DNA from: Nectonema munidae
Lineage: Eukaryota; Nematomorpha; Nectonematoida; Nectonematidae
Length of the DNA stretch: 64,000 bases
Assembly (NCBI GenBank): GCA_030549495.1
Contig: JAUIRK010000964.1
Span: forward strand, 124,001 to 188,000
Reading direction: 5' to 3'
The notes under the pieces are model-generated. The model saw nothing but the letters and a program-made list of their open reading frames with translations, searched no databases and had not been told where the DNA came from. How positions within the stretch are numbered: position 1 is the stretch's first letter; each line of letters opens with the position of its first letter. Both the position numbers and the translations under genes were made by a program. Positions 1-10,700 of the stretch are shown piece by piece.

Positions 1-2030
1 GGGAGTTTTTTTGTATGTTTAGGACACAAGCATAGGTGTATGAGGAAAAGTTTTATAAGATTGATTAGGGAGGAGGCGAGTTGAAAGGAGGGAAAGGGGA
101 TGTTGTGTGATAGAGAGAGATCGTGGATTATGTTTTGTGCATCGGTATAGAAATGGATGGTAGTAAAGTGGGGAAGGAGGTAGTTAATGTTGTTAGTTAT
201 CGTAGTGCAGGTGTGTAAAAGGCTAAAGATCTCTCATTAGGAGATTGAGAGTAGAGGATTTAATCGGGAGCGATGAAGGGGGGGGGGGGGCGAGTGGAAG
301 AGCCTTTAAAGAAAGCGCAAGCAAAGGAGGTACTTAGGGATTTCTTTGAGGCGTCTGTGAAGATACGTAGATGGGTGGATGAAGAGGTAGAGCGAAGGTG
401 TCAAATTGATTGTTTTGCAAAAAATTTGTTTTTGCATATAGATGTTTTGAATGGATTTTGTGCAGATGGGTGAGTTAAAATAGATGGATGTATTCAGGGA
501 TGAACTAGGTAGTTAGCAATATTTAGTGCGTATTTTGCTAATAGATGTGAGTAGAAAGAATAGGATGGAGTATTGGGGTGGGGTGTGATTGTAAGAAAGG
601 GGGAAGTAAGTTCTTGTATGTCAAGATGAAGCGCTTAATAATAGTTTTTTTGAGTTGAAGTAGTAATGGTAAGGTGTTTATTATAATTTCTAGTCATTGT
701 GTGGAAGTAGTACAACATGCGTTGGTAATGCAAAGTAGGCAGAGACGGTGTATCTTGTTTAGAAAATGGATGGTTGTGAGATGTTTTAAGGAGATACCCC
801 AGGAAAGAATTCCGTATTGAATTACTGGAAGGATTAAGGATGAGTATATGTATTTTGTGTGTTTGGGACAGAGGACCCATTTATAAGAGATAGCGCTTTT
901 AAATGAAAAAGGGCTGCTGGGAGTTTTTGGTATATTTTTTTAAAGTGTATTGAAAATTTTAGGTTGGACTGGAGGTTTAGTCCTAGATATTTGTTAGTCT
1001 TTGAGGCAGTTATAGAAATAGAGGAATTTAAATGAAGGGGTAAATGTTCTGTGTGTCTGCGTGTGAAGTGAATGAGGCTGGTTTTGCTTGAGTTAAAGAA
1101 TATCTTATGTGTGTTTGCTCTTTCTTGTAGCCTTAATAGAAATGAAGAGGATTTTGTGAGGTTTTCTTGTTGAGAGTTACTGGTGAAGGTGAATAATATG
1201 TCGTCTGAAAAATATTGGGAGAAATCTGTGTTGGTGTAGATTAGATCGAGAAGCGAGACTATGAGGACTGACCAGAGGATATCGGAAAGACATCCTCCTT
1301 GTGAAGTCGATAGGGTTAGCTTATGGATGCAAAGGGAAGCGCGATGTCGGAAAATGAGACAACGGTTTGAAAAGTATGAGCTTATAAATTTGATGATGTA
1401 AGGAGGAAATGATTTGTTTGCAAGGTTAGTGATGATGGCAGGATGCCAGGCTGAGTTGAAAGCGTTGTTTATGTCTAGGAAGATTGTAGAAGAAATTTTC
1501 TGAGTGGAAAGGGAAGAGTCATGGTAGGTAGTTTGACGTGATAGTGCTGTTTCCGTATTTATGTTGGGAAGATATGCAAATTGCATGTGATGGATGAGGT
1601 TACGGGATTGGATGTAGTGGACTAGACGTTTGGGAATGATTTTTTCGAAAAATTTGCCTAGTATGGGTAGTAGAGTGATTGGTCACCAATTTTGAATGAG
1701 GCTTGAATCTTTATTGCCTTTAGGAATGAGTATGAGTTTGCCGATTTTCCAAACGTTGGGGAAATGTGAGTGAGTAAGGCATGCATTGAAAATAAGGAGT
1801 AAATGTTTGTTTAGAATGTGTATTGATTTTTTAATATGTTTGGGTGAGATATGGTCGAAACTAGATGAAGCATTTGTTTTAAGAGTGTTTACTGCTATGT
1901 TTAATTCATTTAGTGTGATTGGAAGAAAAGTTGGGTTTTGGATGGAGTGAATGATGTTTTTAGAGTGTCCTCGAATTGTGTGGTGAATAGGGAGATCAGA
2001 AGAGGTAGAGTCGGAGGGAAAGATTGTCGA
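1..2030 (-). mobile_element. LINE (non-LTR retrotransposon) reverse transcriptase relic
   Basis: Read on the minus strand from about 2030 down to the window edge, this is a non-LTR reverse transcriptase. Visible blocks in order: a stretch ending FPNVWKIGKLILIPKG, then PITLLPILGKFFEKII, then the palm block (IFLDINNAFNSAWH), a degraded GVPQGS-like block (STSQGGCLSDILWSV), the catalytic box written FSDDILF, and a thumb block with YLGLNLQ. Below 880 the thumb continues in another frame (VIQYGILSWG). An in-frame TGA at 1683-1685 sits where an Arg before PITLLP is usual, and frames shift near 840-890. No endonuclease domain is visible beyond 2030, so the copy looks 5' truncated. The clade is probably Jockey/CR1-like, but I cannot fix it by eye. 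Confidence 0.85.
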
Positions 2031-2039
2031 TAGAAAAAA

Positions 2040-2926
2040 TCAAAAACTTGAAAAAAACATTATTAATTAGTATTAAAAAAATTGAAGCAAAGAAAATTCT
2101 TGAAATTAAATGAATATTAGTTTTAAAGTATTATTTAACATATAAGATTAAAATTATGTGTTTAAAAAAAAGTTTTCTCGAGGTTGGCACTAAAAAATAG
2201 AGGTTGGCACAAATTAGTCACGCCCCTTAAGGGCGTTTAATATATAAAAACATAAAAAAATATAACATAAAAAAATATAACATATAAAAATAAAATAAAA
2301 ATAATATTATTCGTAGTAAAGGGGGCTTTTTAACAAACTTTTCGATATTCTCTAATCTTTTATCTATATTTAAGGAAAATTTAAAATTCTCAATAAATTC
2401 ATAATTTATTTTGGTCAAAAGCTCCACAGAGTCTTCCAGATTACTTATAAGACTTAGTAGATGTGAAGATGAGATTTAGTTAATATGTAACTTCCTTAAA
2501 AATTGTCTTAATATATAAAAACATAAAAAAATATAACATAAAAATAAAATAAAAATAATATAAATAAAAAAAAACTATAAAAATATAATTTCTGAAGAGA
2601 GAGATAAATAAATTCACTTAAAAACATGAAAATGTATCTTTATGGACCAGCATCCTCGCCTTGAAAGTACTTTTTTTTAAGTTACAGAGAAAACCATCAC
2701 GATATACATGTTAACAAACCTGGTCAAAACTTGTATAAATAAACTATGCACTAAATTACTAACGAAACGTACCGTCTCAACTCTTTCGGTTCTTTTCGAA
2801 TGAGACGCAGAAGTCTACTGAGAGTGACTAATCGGTTCGACGAACACAAAAAAATTCCGTGAGACGGTTCTAACGAACCGGTGCGGCTGAATCACATTAT
2901 TGCTCCTACCTACCTACCTACCTACC
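2040..2926. other. AT-rich non-coding DNA with a small dispersed duplication
   Basis: I see no gene here. An A-rich segment beginning AATATATAAAAACATAAAAA occurs twice (about 2237-2313 and 2511-2562) in the same orientation. A short CCTA microsatellite occupies 2897-2925 and abuts the tandem repeat that follows. Confidence 0.6.
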
Positions 2927-3410
2927 ATGCTAGTTACATTTTTGGAATCAGTTTTTGCTTTTAAGTTTCAAAATATCTGCAAGCGTTAATAAAATATGTG
3001 GTTTAATTTTTTAAAACTTTTTCCAAATATATCTCAAATTTTATATGAAATATATATTTTTATACCAAATCAACCATGCTAGTTTCATTTATGGACTCAA
3101 TCTTTGCATTTAGGATTTGAATATACCTATAAGTATCATTCAAATTTCCATTTAGTTCTAAAATTTGTTCCCAAATAATATTGATTAAAATTTTACATGA
3201 GATATATATTTTTATACCAAATCCATCATGCTGGTTTCATTTCAGGACCCAGTTTCGCATTTAGATGTTTTACTGTCAGTGTCAATCAAATTTGCGGTTT
3301 ACGTCTGAAAACTATCTTCAAATAATAAAATGGAAGATGCTGGTTTCATTTTTAGACTCAGATTTGGCATTTATGATTAAAAAATATCTGAAAGCTTCAA
3401 TCAGACTTAC
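2927..3410. repeat. Diverged tandem repeat, about 150-bp unit, 3-4 copies
   Basis: Four units begin with ATGCTAGTTtCATTT-like sequence at 2927, 3076, 3228 and 3337, giving periods of 149, 152 and 109 bp. The first two units end with the same A/T-rich string ending in TTTTTATACCAAATC. The third is shorter and the fourth fades out after 3400. Divergence between units is considerable, so the array is old. Confidence 0.75.
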
Positions 3411-4480
3411 TTTTGAGAAATAATTAAAAAAATATGTATCTTGATTAAGTGGAAGATCTATACATTGTTCTAGTTCTGTACTACCTATTTCATAAACGTA
3501 AGGCAAAACACTAACGATAAATGTGATTATTGAAAACCTTACTACCATTATAATTTTATAAATTAGTTTATAAAAGACAAAAATTAAAATCTACTAGTCG
3601 TTTTTTTGGAAAAATAAAAAAATAACGCTGAATATATAGTTAAACCACATTTTTGAAAATTTTCTTTCAAATCACTTGAATCCTTGTTAAATAATTTTAA
3701 GTTATTCAATTTAGATTCAAACACGAAAATTAATACACAAAAATAATATATTAGCCTCTAAAATTTTGACTGGAAGAAGGCATAATTATTATTTGAACTG
3801 TGATATCAAAATGACTAACTTTCTATTAGAACGAAATTGAATAACAATTAAAATTATAAACATTCTCATTGCCAATCCAAATTAATTGAAGGAAACGGCA
3901 CGTATAAAGTGTTAACAAACGGAAAAAAGATTAAGTTTTGGTTTAGAGGAAAGAATTGAAAAAATTGGCCAGTTGTATATAATTTGGTGAATATTTAATT
4001 CAATAACATCTTGTAAATCAAAATTGGATATTGAGGATCATTCTATACACGATACTTCTGTTTGAAATACTATTTCATTTTATCATAAGCAGTGTGAATG
4101 TAAATCAAACTGCATTGCAAATAAAAGTTGCTCACTGCCATTGAAAAAATGTAAGTTTGAGAAAAAACGGCAACTGCTTTGCAACAGCATTCATAAAAGA
4201 TACGCTGCACTGAACTGTTTTTTACACTTTTACTGTACACTGCATCTGTACTGCGCAGGACTATTCTTTTTGAAAGTGTTTATAATAATTATACAATAGT
4301 ACGTTAGTCAAAATTTAGTTATAATTTTGGACTCGTTACGGTTAATTCCCAACTTGAACCCCTTGTTTACCCCTATTGAGAAAAACGTACACAAACAAAT
4401 TACAATCAGCTTATAGTGCGACCATTTAATATTTGGCTAAGAATTAGTTTTGAGAAAATTGCATGATATGCGAGTATATA
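3410..4480. other. Anonymous AT-rich DNA
   Basis: I see no coding exon, RNA gene or transposon end that I can support in this stretch. Confidence 0.5.
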
Positions 4481-4484
4481 AATA

Positions 4485-4625
4485 ATGGGGGCGTGCTTAA
4501 GGTTGGTTAGGTACAGGGTTTCGATAACTTAGGGCCTTGTGTTCGATTCGGAATCAAGCCTACTTTCTCATAGTTCGATACAAGCGGCGCAATTGTGCCT
4601 TCTCAATGAAAACACTCCACAAAAA
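4485..4625 (+). mobile_element. Possible tRNA-derived SINE
   Basis: A stretch that is much less AT-rich than its surroundings contains what look like RNA polymerase III internal promoter boxes. There is an A-box-like TGCTTAAGGTTGG near 4493 and a B-box-like TGTTCGATTCGG near 4539, about 45 bp apart as in tRNA heads. No cloverleaf could be closed by eye, so I do not call a functional tRNA. The tail runs into the tandem duplication that follows. Confidence 0.45.
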
Positions 4626-4926
4626 AAGAACTAATTATGTAAAAAAATAAACCTCTTACTCATAAGTCATTTCTGCTATTATATTAAAAAAAGGACAAAA
4701 TATATAATCACATATGCTGTGAAAATGCTAATTTATATTGTCATTCTTACTATCTCTTTTTCATATTATTTTTTAGATCTCAATGAAAACACTCAACAAA
4801 AAAAGAAGTAATTATGTAAAAAAATAAACCTCTTACTCATAAGTCATTTCTGCTATTATATTAGAAAAAGGACAAAATATATAATCACATATGCTGTGAA
4901 AATGCCTATTTATTATATTGTCATTC
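4601..4926. repeat. Recent tandem duplication, 177-bp period
   Basis: Unit 1 starts at 4601 and unit 2 at 4778, both with TCTCAATGAAAACACTC. The first 130 or so bases of the two units differ at only a few positions, so this is a young duplication. It carries no coding sequence. Confidence 0.85.
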
Positions 4927-4929
4927 ATT

Positions 4930-6614
4930 TTTTGGATTTTTTTTAAATTTTATATTAGATTATTTTCTCAATCTTTGAAAATGGAAGCAACTCAAGTCCT
5001 GCCTCAAAAAGTATTCTAATATATTTATTTTAATTGATCAAATTAACAATTTTTTTAAGTATGGTTATATTTTATTATAATATCATTCACTATAATAATT
5101 CCTACAAGAAAAACAAAAATGAGAAAAAACTTAAAAATTCGAATTATGGTAATTGAAACGATAAAATATAGGAATAAAAATTAAAAAAAATTTTCTAGTT
5201 CCATTTATATATTAACTGTCAAGAAGCTTGTTATAAATAATATTAAGTGTTCAATAACAAGAATGAAAAATGAAACTAGAAATTTCAAGGAACTATCCTT
5301 AACAAGATTAGAGTTATATAGAGCACTGTAACACTGTACTTTATAGTTTATACGAATGAGGTCCTTATAATCATTAGAATTTTATAAAGTCTCCGCTTCC
5401 TCCTTCTGGCTTTATTTTTCTAAAATCGTTGAACTATCCTGTTTCCACTCTTATTTTATGTATACGCCTATAACTCTCCATCTCTTTCTTTGTTTTTTTT
5501 AAATTTTTTTATTTGAGCTTAATTATCATCACTTAATATTTATTCTTTATAAATTATAACGAAACTCTTACACAGCGCTGCGGGGTTTAAGGAGGAAAAA
5601 TATCGAACCTCGATTGAGATTCGTTGTACTACTTACAGAAATTAGACTCAATTTCCAAGTACTTTAATTAGAACTCCAAATTCAGATGTGAAGTAAGTAA
5701 TGATGTGATCGTTGCATTGGTCAAAACAAGGCCAAATAAACAACTGTTTGGACAAAGCAGATGCTTACATCCCATTGACATGATTGGATTATTCCGACTT
5801 GAATAAACACTGGTGTCAATTTTTTTTAGTACAGTAGTTTTATTTTGATTTATTTTTTTTAAATGAGATCTCGAGCTGTTAAAATTTTTTAAAAAGACCG
5901 CCACGTCGAATTTTTTTACAAACATTGTGAACCACTTTTCTATCTCAATAATAGAACAAAATCATTCAAATATGATAGATCACTACTCATCGGATGTAAT
6001 TAAGTCTTTGCCCCTCCTTATTGCTATTTACCATTTATTGAAATCAATGTTCACAGTTGCCGTTTCTATCGCTAGATATGCTATACTCTAACCTAGTGAA
6101 AGTTTTATCCATGACAAAAAATGATCTGTGTAAACCTTTAGGGAAAAGAATTTTTAGTTGAGCCAATTCTGTATTTGGTCTTCGTAGGTTAAAAATATTT
6201 TTGTCTTCTAAAGACCACATGGAAAGGGTTGTATTAGAAGACTCATTTGCAATGCAGTCAGACCTCATTTATCCCACAGTAGATTATTCGACAACTTCGC
6301 TATTTGATACAATATTTATTTATTAGGAGCTAAATGCTTTTTCTCAGCCTCTCATCTCTCTAATTGTCAACAAGCCTGGTCATATCAAATGAATTGTTTA
6401 TGTGGATTGATTACTCTCTACTGAGATGCATTGTTGCTTAAAATTAAAATTTAAAATTTTTAGCAGCGAAATTTTATAAAACTAGATAAGTAAAACAAAA
6501 AAAACAAAGAATCATTTTACATCTTCATATTCCACCTACACATATATTCAGTTTGTAAATAATCAGTAGCAATTAAGTAGTATATTCAGTTAGTAAACTA
6601 GGGCTGGTTTGTCT
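4930..6614. other. Anonymous AT-rich DNA upstream of the shared repeat
   Basis: No supported gene. Short open frames exist on the minus strand near 5.7-6.2 kb, but they show no recognisable domain. The missing first exon of eIF4E could lie here. Confidence 0.4.
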
Positions 6615-7351
6615 GTAAATTGTTTGAAAATTTATCTAGGACTTGGGTCTATGGATTGACAGGTATGAAGTCGTGAATTTAAATTTGGCCGTTTTAAAAA
6701 GAAATAATTTTCGGAAGAAAATTTGCTACAAGCCTTAAATTTATATAAATTAGCTATTCCATCCCAAAAGTTATACGCTATAAATGTCATAAATGAAATT
6801 AAGTTTTATTAACAAAAATATTAATGTAAGTGCGAAAACATTGCCAACTATTGATTCTTGAAAGCCATATTGATAAAAAAAAACTAAAAAATTAAATAAA
6901 CGAATATCTCAGAATAAAGATGCTATATATTTGACTTCTGGAAGAAAAGACTTGATTGTTTAAGTTATATTTAGCAAATATAATAAGGGCACTTTTCGTA
7001 ACTTGGGTATTCTATCACATTAATTTAACTTTTTCATTCACAGTAATCAATATGGATAAACCGTTCAGCTTTAAATTATAAAGAATACCCTTCTTATATA
7101 GTTATGCGCTATTAAAATATTTACCCGGCTGAAAAATGCGTGGGCTCTTGTCCTAATTACTGGCCACATCACTGCCTCTGATTTACTCAAATGCGCATTA
7201 TTATATCAATGAAGTGGAAAATAATGAATTTTATATATTCATTCTAAGATTTAACCTTAAAAGAAGAAGATTAATATCTAAAATCTACTCAGAAGACAAA
7301 CAGGTCTAATAAATACTATAAAAAAGATATATAATTCACAAAATTGAAAAT
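6615..7351 (+). repeat. Shared upstream repeat, copy A (upstream of eIF4E)
   Basis: This segment is repeated in reverse complement at 63308-64000. From 6615 to about 7230 the copies match almost base for base, including GACTTGGGTCTATGGATTG near the start and GCGTGGGCTCTTGTCC near 7140. Copy A has about 55 extra bases around 6886-6945. Similarity weakens after 7230 and ends near 7351. The 5' limit is unknown because copy B is cut by the window end. It lies about 260 bp upstream of the first recognised eIF4E exon. No long open frame is shared by both copies. It could be a mobile element, a segmental duplication or a regulatory module. Confidence 0.92.
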
Positions 7352-7608
7352 TATCATGCGTGGTGGCGAATGGCTTTTTTGCCCCCTTTAAATCACAATA
7401 AAAAGCGTTAATTTCAAATTCGGCGTTATTTTACTTTTAATTGATACACAAATAAGTAAAAGGAACGAAATGTTTTACATGTTACATTTTTTTAATCATT
7501 TTTACAGTTTAACTTCATAGAAATGTTTTGTAATTCTTCCCAATCTCTAATTCTTATAAATTTATCTTGAAATGAACACGAATTATTTTATGCTATGCTG
7601 CTTTTAAG

Positions 7609-7775
7609 AAATCAGAGAGCGAAATTAAGGTGGAAGAAACAAGTCCAGAATTAAAAGAAAAACACCCACTTCAACACACGTGGGTTTTATGGTATCTAAA
7701 GCCGGATTATACAAAAGAGTGGCTTGACTTACTGAGGGAAGTTGTGTCCGTTGATACCGTGGAAGACTTTTGGGC
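7609..7775 (+). CDS. eIF4E: eIF4E exon A (first recognised)
   Basis: Encodes an acidic/basic linker (ESEIKVEETSPELKEK) and then the start of the eIF4E fold, HPLQHTWVLWYL through DTVEDFW. The acceptor is probably ...CTTTTAAG ending at 7608; ATCAG ending at 7615 is an alternative. The donor is GTACAC at 7776, phase 2. Reading straight through the donor would break the conserved block, which supports the junction. Confidence 0.9.
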
Positions 7776-10700
7776 GTACACTCATCATTTTAGCTTTTAA
7801 TTTTTTTGAGTTTATATTTTCTCTTTTTAGAGTTTTCAATCACATAAAATTTCCTAGCGCATTGATTCACGGAGATTATTATTTTTTCAAGGTACTTTAA
7901 TTTTAATCTTTTATTTTATGTGTAACAATGTAACATACATAAGCGATATCTTTTTCACTTCTATTTTTTCCAGAAAAATTAAACTGAAAAACATCAAAAA
8001 ATATGATCTTTACTAAGATCTTGTTTTTTCCAAAAGTTCATTTTTAAGCTAAAAAATATTCAGGAATTTTAATAAATACATTCTGAAAGTTGAATGGTTA
8101 ATTTTCTCAATGTTAGTTTTCAACTCTGATCATTTCTGTAATACTTTATCTAAAAAGTTTTTATAAAATAAACTTATCTAAATAATTTTTTGAGACAAAA
8201 AATTTAATAATGTTCTTTTCATGATTATTAATTTTATGTGATTCTATTTTTATTTGTGACATTTGACTTTCTTCTGAATGCTTTTAGAATGCTTGCGATC
8301 TAATATATAAAGATTGCAAGCGAATCCTATTATATATAGGCAGGGTTGAGGTCAATTATAACTTTCAATTACAATTACACTTTTATTTACTACCCTTAAA
8401 CTACAATTATAATTACAATTATGTTAAAAAAAATTTTCAATTACAATTACAATTATGTAATTAATTTTTCTTTCAATTATAATTACAATTAAAATGACAA
8501 CTTCCGATTTATACAAAAATAAGTAAATATATTTATTATAGAACAAAAAAATGTAATTAATTTGAAATTGATATTTAAAAAATTTATCGATTCATACAAT
8601 ATGCATGTTTGATCTTAGAAACATTAGCTTCTCAAATCTCGAATCTGATAAACGGCATCTGTCTGGCCTTATAATTTTGCCAGCAATCGAAAAAACTCGT
8701 TCGACAGGAGCAGATGATACAGGAATAGCTAAATAGCGAAGAGAAAATAAATGATAAAATTATAATGACGTTTTTAACTCAGGATAAATAGATTTATTTT
8801 GTTGCCAGAAAATAAGAGGGTCGCTGTCCTCCGGAATTGTTGATTCTTTTAGATAAGACTTTATCTGATACTCAGCCGATGTGCTTGAAAAGTTTGTGTA
8901 ATCCTTCGCAATGGACTTTGTAGACATGAAATTGAAGAGTTGCATTTTTCTTAGGAGCTTCTGTCACTTGTTGAAGTGTTCTTGTTTTATTCAGTGGGAC
9001 TAACGCTGTAACTTTCTCTTGCAGCAGATGAGTCAGCTAATTTGAAAATCTTCTGTTGGTGTCATTCATCAAAGCATTATATTAGATCATATACAAGTGA
9101 GTTGAAAATATGGTGCATGTAAGCACAGGTTTCATTTACAACGAATTGCTTCTATAAATTTTTTCATGTATGAATGCCGTTTTCAAAGACAAGCTTTATA
9201 TTTTTGTATCTGTAATTGCTAAATGATGAGAGTCAAACTACAGTGACCCACATGTGTTCAATGTAAAGTAACATAAAAAACTAGCTAAAGGGTGAGAAAG
9301 AGAGAGCGAGTGAAAATGAGAGAGAAGCGAGCAACGTTTTGCAAATCAGTGAACACTCAAGATTCTCATATCGCCTCCAACATACTCTTCTACTAGTCAA
9401 AATAATTGAAAATTGGGGTTTCAATTACAATTATTTTCCAATTATGAGGCTTTAATTACAATTATAATTTCAATTACACTCTATTTTTTTTCTCAATTAC
9501 AATTACAATTAGAATTACACTTTAGTTATAATTAATTTTCAATTACACAATTACAATTATAATTGAACCCAACCCTGTATATAGGTATATATAAAACCTT
9601 ACCAAGGTTAGAATTTAGGAGGCATTTCCATTTAATTGTAATTATATTTTTTCAGTAGTAAATCTTTGAACTGTTTTCCTTCTATTTATTTTGATGAAAT
9701 GATATAAAATTAAAGCACGCGTTTTGCATTGGATGATTAATAACTAATTCGTTTCCTAATGTATATAATGAATATTTTTCAAGTGTTTTTGCAAATATTT
9801 TTATAAATGAAATTCCATATGTGCCTCCCATTCAGTTTAAGAAACCTCTGATTATATAATAAATGAGCAATGTTTCAAAATTTAATGCATGAATGAGGAG
9901 TTACATTTGGAATTTCATTTATAAGATATTTAGGGAGGCAAAAGCGATTTTTCATTCTTCTATTTTTTACCTTCTATAGTTGTTTCCTGTTATTTGTTTT
10001 ATTCAAGAAATTTGATATAAAAATAACCAAATGAAGTCTGGAAATAGATTATTAATTGTTTTAATTTTTATATTTTGATAATTCTAGATGAAATGAAAGA
10101 TGCCTTCTCAATTTTATATCATTTCCTTGTTATACCTATTATTATAACCAGTTAAGTTGATGTCTCCTTCTATTTTATATCATTTCCTTTATATTCTTTA
10201 AAAGTAAAACAGTAACACCTATTAAACATCTATTTTCAATATTCACTTTTGGTTAATGCTTCCTCAATTCTAACACATTCATGGTTACGTATATTATATC
10301 ATAACTTTTATCGGGTCTAAAATTAACTTTCTTCAAATTTAATTACATGAAAAAAATTTATTCCTTCTAGTTTAATTGTATAATAATATAATAAACATCT
10401 AATGCGTCCAAACACATCATTTTTAAAAGGTTATGCATATAATATCATTTACTATAGAGATTAAAAATGTTAAAAAATTAAATATAGTCTATAAACAAAT
10501 TGTACTAAGGTAATCTTAGTTCTTTGGAAATTTTTAAAAGAGTTGGCAAATTTTAAAAAACCATCCTTGTTTTGCTTTGTATTATTAAATACAAATTACC
10601 AGGTGACACCCATATAAGGTAAAAAAGAATATAAAATTAATTATGTTGTTATCATTAAAATTTTCTACACGAAAAGAGACGCATCACACACTCTATGTCA

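Noticed and set aside
273-473. 66-codon plus-strand frame after a poly-G run
   Set aside because: Lies antisense to the LINE relic and is probably a shadow of its degraded 3' part.
4485-4580. Functional tRNA gene
   Set aside because: Pol III box motifs are present, but no cloverleaf with a paired acceptor stem could be drawn.
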